Below, one piece after another: positions 42,327 through 45,637 of a stretch of DNA of 45,637 bases. Position 1 is the first letter of the stretch. Every line of letters begins with the position of its first letter. The notes under the pieces were generated by a model. It worked only from the letters and a program-made list of their open reading frames with translations. It made no database searches and was not told where the DNA came from. This DNA comes from Pseudoalteromonas sp. XI10 (GTDB taxonomy: Bacteria > Pseudomonadota > Gammaproteobacteria > Enterobacterales > Alteromonadaceae): positions 1 through 45,637 of the forward strand of contig NZ_LOPY01000049.1 in the NCBI RefSeq assembly GCF_001469895.1, written 5' to 3'. Position numbers and translations under genes: made by a program.

Positions 42327-43289
42327 ATGAATAATCTACCAACTAGCTTTACAAATGTATTTGCCGACAACAAATTAACGCTGGGATTGCTCACTCCCCT
42401 TGAAGCTTACCCTAGCAGCCCTTTCCCTACCCTCAATGCTGATATAGCAACGGCTAAGCAGGCTGAACAAGCAGGTATCGCCAGTATTTGGTTTAGGGAT
42501 GTGCCTTTTTATGACCCTAATTTTGGTGATGCTGCGCAGATGCTTGATCCATTCACTTACGCAGGTTTCATTGCTGCACATACAAATACAATTACTTTAG
42601 GCACCGCAGGGGCAGTTTTACCATTACGCGATCCTATCATGGTTGCCAAACAAGCAGCCTCAGTAGATCATCTAAGTAATGGTCGTTTTGTGTTAGGAGT
42701 TTCAACCGGAGATAGGCCAGTTGAATACCCGGCTTTTGGTGTCGATTTTAACGCGCGTGCTGAGCGCTACAGAGAGTCAGTTGAAATTATCAAAACATTA
42801 CACCAACAAAGCTTTCCTAAACACATTAGCCAATATTACGGCGAGCTTGATGGTTCACTTGACCTTTATCCAAAACCAGTAAATCAGCAGATCCCCGTTA
42901 TGGCCGTTGGTCGTTCTAGGCAATCATTTGAGTGGTTGGCTAATAATGTTAATGCTTGGATTTGGGCTGTTGATAATGAACAAGCCATCAGTGAAATCAT
43001 TAACAACCTATCAATTGCAAGCAATAGCAACACAAGCCCACATTACGGCTATGCGACATTTTTTGATTTAGATAAAAACCCAGACGCCCCGTATCAGCGT
43101 TTTTATAATGTTGTACGAATTGGTCGAAATGCCCTTATTGAGCGACTGTTAAAACACAGAGAGCTTGGCGTAAAACACATTGCGCTAAACTTAAAACCTT
43201 CTCGAAGGGCTGCCAAAGATGTAATTGATGAATTGGGTAGCTTTGTTATTCCTGCTCTTGAAAAAGAGCAAAGAGAGCCTGCTGTATGA
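42327..43289 (+). CDS. luciferase-like (LLM) flavin-dependent oxidoreductase, BA3436-type
   Basis: This 320-aa TIM-barrel flavoprotein resembles bacterial luciferase-type monooxygenases. I use ATG 42327, preceded by GGGAG; the open frame from 42246 overlaps the upstream gene without need. Landmarks are LGLLTPLEAYPSS, GIASIWFRDVPFYDP, LGTAGAVLPLRDPIMVAKQAASVDHLSNGR and GVSTGDRPVEYPAFG, which I associate with the BA3436 subgroup (TIGR03571). Such enzymes oxidise small organic substrates with reduced FMN; the substrate is unknown. Its stop overlaps the next start (ATGA), so expression is coupled with the double NTF2-like gene. Confidence 0.87.
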   Translation: MNNLPTSFTNVFADNKLTLGLLTPLEAYPSSPFPTLNADIATAKQAEQAGIASIWFRDVPFYDPNFGDAAQMLDPFTYAGFIAAHTNTITLGTAGAVLPLRDPIMVAKQAASVDHLSNGRFVLGVSTGDRPVEYPAFGVDFNARAERYRESVEIIKTLHQQSFPKHISQYYGELDGSLDLYPKPVNQQIPVMAVGRSRQSFEWLANNVNAWIWAVDNEQAISEIINNLSIASNSNTSPHYGYATFFDLDKNPDAPYQRFYNVVRIGRNALIERLLKHRELGVKHIALNLKPSRRAAKDVIDELGSFVIPALEKEQREPAV

Positions 43290-44218
43290 GTACTCAAGAA
43301 AAGCTCAAAAACTTAATATCTCAGTTTAAAGATAGCTGGTTACGCTCGGATAAGCACTCGTTAGCAAAGCTGTTTAGCTCTGATATCATTTTCAAAAGCC
43401 ATCACCATGGCTCTATAAATGGGCAAAAGCATGTATCAACAACCTTGAGTGAAGATTTCATAAACTATGCAACGAATGCTGAATTTACAAATACGTTTAC
43501 TGCACACCAAAAGGATTTTGCTGCAGCAAGCAGCTACGCTTATGTAGATGTAAATCATGGGCAAAAACGCTTTTTATGTGGTTGTACGTTTATTTTTCAT
43601 TTCGTTTATGAAAACCAGAAATGGCTTATTAACCACATTAAATTTCAGGTTAACTGGAATAAAGGACAACAATCCTTGCTTCCTAACTGGAACATGCTTC
43701 CTGGAGTTCAGGGCTGGCAGCTAGTTGATGGTGCACCAACAATTGTGAGTGAATTACACTCTCCATGGGCATTAATTCGCAAGTTTAAAGCTACAGAGCC
43801 AAAGCAAGCCCTCATTGATCTTTATAACAAGTATGCATTTGCTGTTGATAACTGTGATATTAATTTACTTATTGATTGCTACAGCCAAGATATACAAGGC
43901 AGCTTTCCTCCTTTAGGTGATTTATCTGGTAGAGAAAGTGTTATAGGGAGTTTAAAAAACTTTAGACTGCTTGCGCCATTTTGGCAGCACTTTGCAGAGT
44001 TGGTCAAAATGGAGGTTAGCCAAGATAAAAAAGCAGCTCGATTTATCATTGCCCGAATCATTCCCGAAAAACCAGTGAATGATGGCAATCAAAAAATCTA
44101 TGCAGCTCACTATCAGTTAGCAGCAAGATTAGAGTCAGATAACTGTTGGCGACTTTACGAATCCCATTACATACCTGGTTGGTTTGATAAACAGAGTTTG
44201 CCTGAGTTTATAATCTAA
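43286..44218 (+). CDS. double SnoaL/NTF2-like domain protein
   Basis: This 310-aa protein contains two NTF2-like domains. The first is at about 5-130, starting KLKNLISQFKDSWLRSDKHSLAKLFSSD and ending LINHIKFQVNW. The second is at about 170-300, ALIDLYNKYAFAVDNCDINLLIDCYSQD to CWRLYESHYIP. Both carry the aromatic strand residues of the fold. Together with the single-domain gene at 41870 the operon encodes three NTF2-like units around one flavin oxidoreductase. Start ATG 43286 overlaps the preceding stop by 4 bp. The reaction cannot be assigned; isomerisation, dehydration or hydroxylation of a ring compound are possibilities by family only. Confidence 0.78.
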   Translation: MSTQEKLKNLISQFKDSWLRSDKHSLAKLFSSDIIFKSHHHGSINGQKHVSTTLSEDFINYATNAEFTNTFTAHQKDFAAASSYAYVDVNHGQKRFLCGCTFIFHFVYENQKWLINHIKFQVNWNKGQQSLLPNWNMLPGVQGWQLVDGAPTIVSELHSPWALIRKFKATEPKQALIDLYNKYAFAVDNCDINLLIDCYSQDIQGSFPPLGDLSGRESVIGSLKNFRLLAPFWQHFAELVKMEVSQDKKAARFIIARIIPEKPVNDGNQKIYAAHYQLAARLESDNCWRLYESHYIPGWFDKQSLPEFII

Positions 44219-44222
44219 AAAT

Positions 44223-44247
44223 AAAGCGCTCAATGTGAGCGCTTTTT
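44223..44247 (+). terminator. terminator of the LLM/NTF2-like operon
   Basis: AAAGCGCTCA-ATG-TGAGCGCTTT followed by TT. Confidence 0.8.
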
Positions 44248-44276
44248 CATAAGTACCTGCGACCGGTTAGGCTTAA

Positions 44277-44307
44277 TCACTGTTTTTGCTTAAATTAAAA
44301 ACAGTGA
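44277..44307. repeat. 11-bp inverted repeat
   Basis: TCACTGTTTTT and AAAAACAGTGA are separated by 9 bp. It lies between the operon terminator and the Fur-type box and could be an operator or part of a dispersed repeat. Confidence 0.6.
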
Positions 44308-44340
44308 TACATTAAAAATTACTAGATACCTTGTACCCCA

Positions 44341-44361
44341 TGATGATAATGATTATCATCA
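44341..44361. promoter_or_regulatory. Fur-type operator
   Basis: TGATGATAATGATTATCATC plus a final A forms a perfect 10-1-10 inverted repeat containing the GATAAT/ATTATC halves of the classical Fur box. It lies 47 bp before the start of the TPR-TonB_C gene, so that gene is probably iron-repressed. Confidence 0.85.
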
Positions 44362-44407
44362 ACAAGTATTAATCCCCTCTTCTCTGGGCAAAATAATAAG
44401 GAATATT

Positions 44408-45481
44408 ATGAAAAAGAGCTCACTTGCCTTATGTGTTGCATTACTATTTAGTCAGCAAGGCATTGCCAATGAAACGACCACCCAAGAATTTAACGACACC
44501 TACCGCGCTTATGTCGCTGCTGTAGAAAATAAGCAAGACAGTAGTGAGCTTGCTAAAAAAGCGTTTGAGCTTGGCAAAGAAATTTATGGTGAAAGCGCCG
44601 ACAACACCGCCAATCTTGCTATTAACTATGCAAACAGCCTAGATAAAAGCGAACAAGAGCAACGCTTTGAGTTATATCGCACAGCCTACGAAATACTCGA
44701 AAAAAACCACGGCAAGCTAAGTGTGCAAGTGTATGATTCATTAATCGGCATGGCAGAATCAACTCCCTCAGCTAAGCGCGCTGATGCGTATCTTGATGAT
44801 GTCATTGCCATTGCTGAAAAACAAAACTCAGACAAGCTTGTTGCTGATGCAAAAATGACCGCTGCTCGTATCCTTGCTTACAAAGGCACTGGCGAGCGCT
44901 ATTACACAGCAAAGGAGTATCTTGAAGAAGCCGATAAGTACTACCAAGAAAACTTACCAAATAACGCTGTCGATCGTATTAGCGCTGACTTTTTAGTTGC
45001 CGCATTCGCAGAAAACCAACGTAAATACAGCACCGCTATTGAGCGATTGAATCACGTAGTAAGTGTATTTGATCAAGAGCTAGACTTTGATCATCAAACC
45101 GAATTAAACGCCCATTCAAAGCTAGTTCACTTATACGAAAAAACAGGTAAAAGCGACGAAGCAACCAAACATTGCTTAGCGATTGCGAAAATGGTGCCTT
45201 GGAAAGAAAGCCAAGAACAAGAGCCGTTGTACCGCGTACATCCTAAATATCCAAAATCAAAAGTTCAACGTATGGAAGATGGCAGTGTCGTAATGGAGTT
45301 TGAAGTAACCCCGTCAGGCTTTGTAGACAACATAACTGTGGTTGGCTCTGAGGGTGGCTCAGCATTTGAAAGAGAAGCTGTTAAAGCAGTAAAACAGTGG
45401 CGTTATGCCCCTAAGTTTGAAAATGGTCAAGCTATTGCTGCGACTTCTCGGGTGCAATTGGATTTTAAAATCAACAACTAA
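44408..45481 (+). CDS. periplasmic TPR / TonB C-terminal domain protein, probably Fur-regulated
   Basis: This 357-aa protein has an N-terminal signal peptide (MKKSSLALCVALLFSQQGIA, cleavage about residue 20). A long alpha-helical region with TPR-like repeats follows (about 25-260; e.g. SELAKKAFELGKEIYG and AKEYLEEADKYYQEN). A TonB_C domain (about 275-355) has YRVHPKYPKSKVQRMEDGSVVMEF, VVGSEGGSAFEREAVKAVKQWRYAP and a final RVQLDFKI. It lacks an N-terminal membrane anchor and a Pro-rich rod, so it is not a standard TonB. It may be a soluble periplasmic helper for iron uptake. The operator at 44341-44361 supports this. ATG with ATAAGGAAT upstream. Confidence 0.82.
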   Translation: MKKSSLALCVALLFSQQGIANETTTQEFNDTYRAYVAAVENKQDSSELAKKAFELGKEIYGESADNTANLAINYANSLDKSEQEQRFELYRTAYEILEKNHGKLSVQVYDSLIGMAESTPSAKRADAYLDDVIAIAEKQNSDKLVADAKMTAARILAYKGTGERYYTAKEYLEEADKYYQENLPNNAVDRISADFLVAAFAENQRKYSTAIERLNHVVSVFDQELDFDHQTELNAHSKLVHLYEKTGKSDEATKHCLAIAKMVPWKESQEQEPLYRVHPKYPKSKVQRMEDGSVVMEFEVTPSGFVDNITVVGSEGGSAFEREAVKAVKQWRYAPKFENGQAIAATSRVQLDFKINN

Positions 45482-45486
45482 ATAAC

Positions 45487-45510
45487 AGGGTCGCAATGCG
45501 ACCCTTTTTA
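45487..45510 (+). terminator. terminator after the TonB_C gene
   Basis: AGGGTCGCA-A-TGCGACCCT followed by TTTT; the tight loop probably opens to GGGTCG/CGACCC. Confidence 0.8.
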
Positions 45511-45637
45511 TACCAATTCGCTTAATTAAGTGAGCTATTTTGAGGCAAGAAAACCTCGTTGATAGCAAGGCAAAAATTTCGTTATTTAGTTGTGCTCGGC
45601 AATTGCTCCTGCATTGCTCTACCTTCTGCATCCATGC
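45511..45637. repeat. probable dispersed intergenic repeat, cut by the window end
   Basis: The terminal 127 bp (ATACCAATTCGCTTAATTAA onward, including TGAGGCAAGAAAACCTCGTTG) carry a GAGG..CCTC hairpin and show no believable gene. The style resembles dispersed repeats of Alteromonadales as I remember them; this cannot be checked within the window. Confidence 0.35.

Noticed and set aside
45359..45631. Minus-strand 90-aa frame at the right edge
   Set aside because: It overlaps the 3' end and terminator of the TonB_C gene and runs through probable repeat sequence; composition is unlike a real protein (many Cys, Arg and Lys without pattern).

Overview
The gene content and order point to a marine gammaproteobacterium of the Alteromonadales, most likely Pseudoalteromonas: ArcA/ArcB, FolE2, mutY-yggX, trmB, rsmC, mtnN with a CbiB-like gene, tyrS beside an OapA/M23 peptidase, an oadGAB sodium pump, and recX-alaS-lysC-csrA, in fairly AT-rich DNA. 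The genus is an inference from gene content, because no rRNA lies in the window.

Layout. 1-870: right part of an IS3-family insertion sequence. 960-9516: a five-gene tRNA operon (Phe-Thr-Phe-Thr-Phe, minus strand) whose last tRNA-Phe has been used as the attachment site of an island of about 8 kb (exact 59-bp direct repeats at 979-1037 and 8934-8992). The original tRNA terminator now lies at the far side of the island. The island carries an integrase with a DUF4224 partner, a second unrelated tyrosine recombinase, a KAP-family P-loop NTPase, a protein that reads as a divergent proteasome-like Ntn hydrolase, a double winged-helix protein and small unknown genes. 9780-31459: chromosomal backbone with a phosphorelay hybrid kinase, yggX/mutY, trmB-rsmC, a histidine kinase-YfiR pair, arcA and arcB end to end, folE2, mtnN-cbiB, tyrS, an M23 endopeptidase and the decarboxylase pump. 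31994-34341: small stress-type proteins, an intergenic cluster of repeats (eleven perfect 8-bp units, duplicated segments, palindromes) and two little-known genes. 34369-40447: csrA, lysC, alaS, recX (no recA beside it), a membrane protein and ribA. 40843-44218: a LysR regulator divergent from an NTF2-like / luciferase-like oxidoreductase / double NTF2-like operon. 44408-45481: a TPR-TonB_C protein behind a perfect Fur-type box.

How parts work together. ArcB and ArcA form a redox phosphorelay; the kinase-YfiR pair just upstream may be a separate periplasm-sensing unit. OadG-A-B couples biotin-dependent decarboxylation to sodium export. CsrA, LysC, AlaS and RecX form a familiar block. The island is the accessory part. 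Its unusual cargo (an N-terminal-threonine Ntn hydrolase with a recognisable proteasome-type catalytic pattern, and a KAP NTPase) is the best candidate here for an undescribed, possibly defensive, system. The LysR/NTF2/LLM operon is the best candidate for an undescribed metabolic pathway. All functional statements come from reading the sequence; no database search was run.
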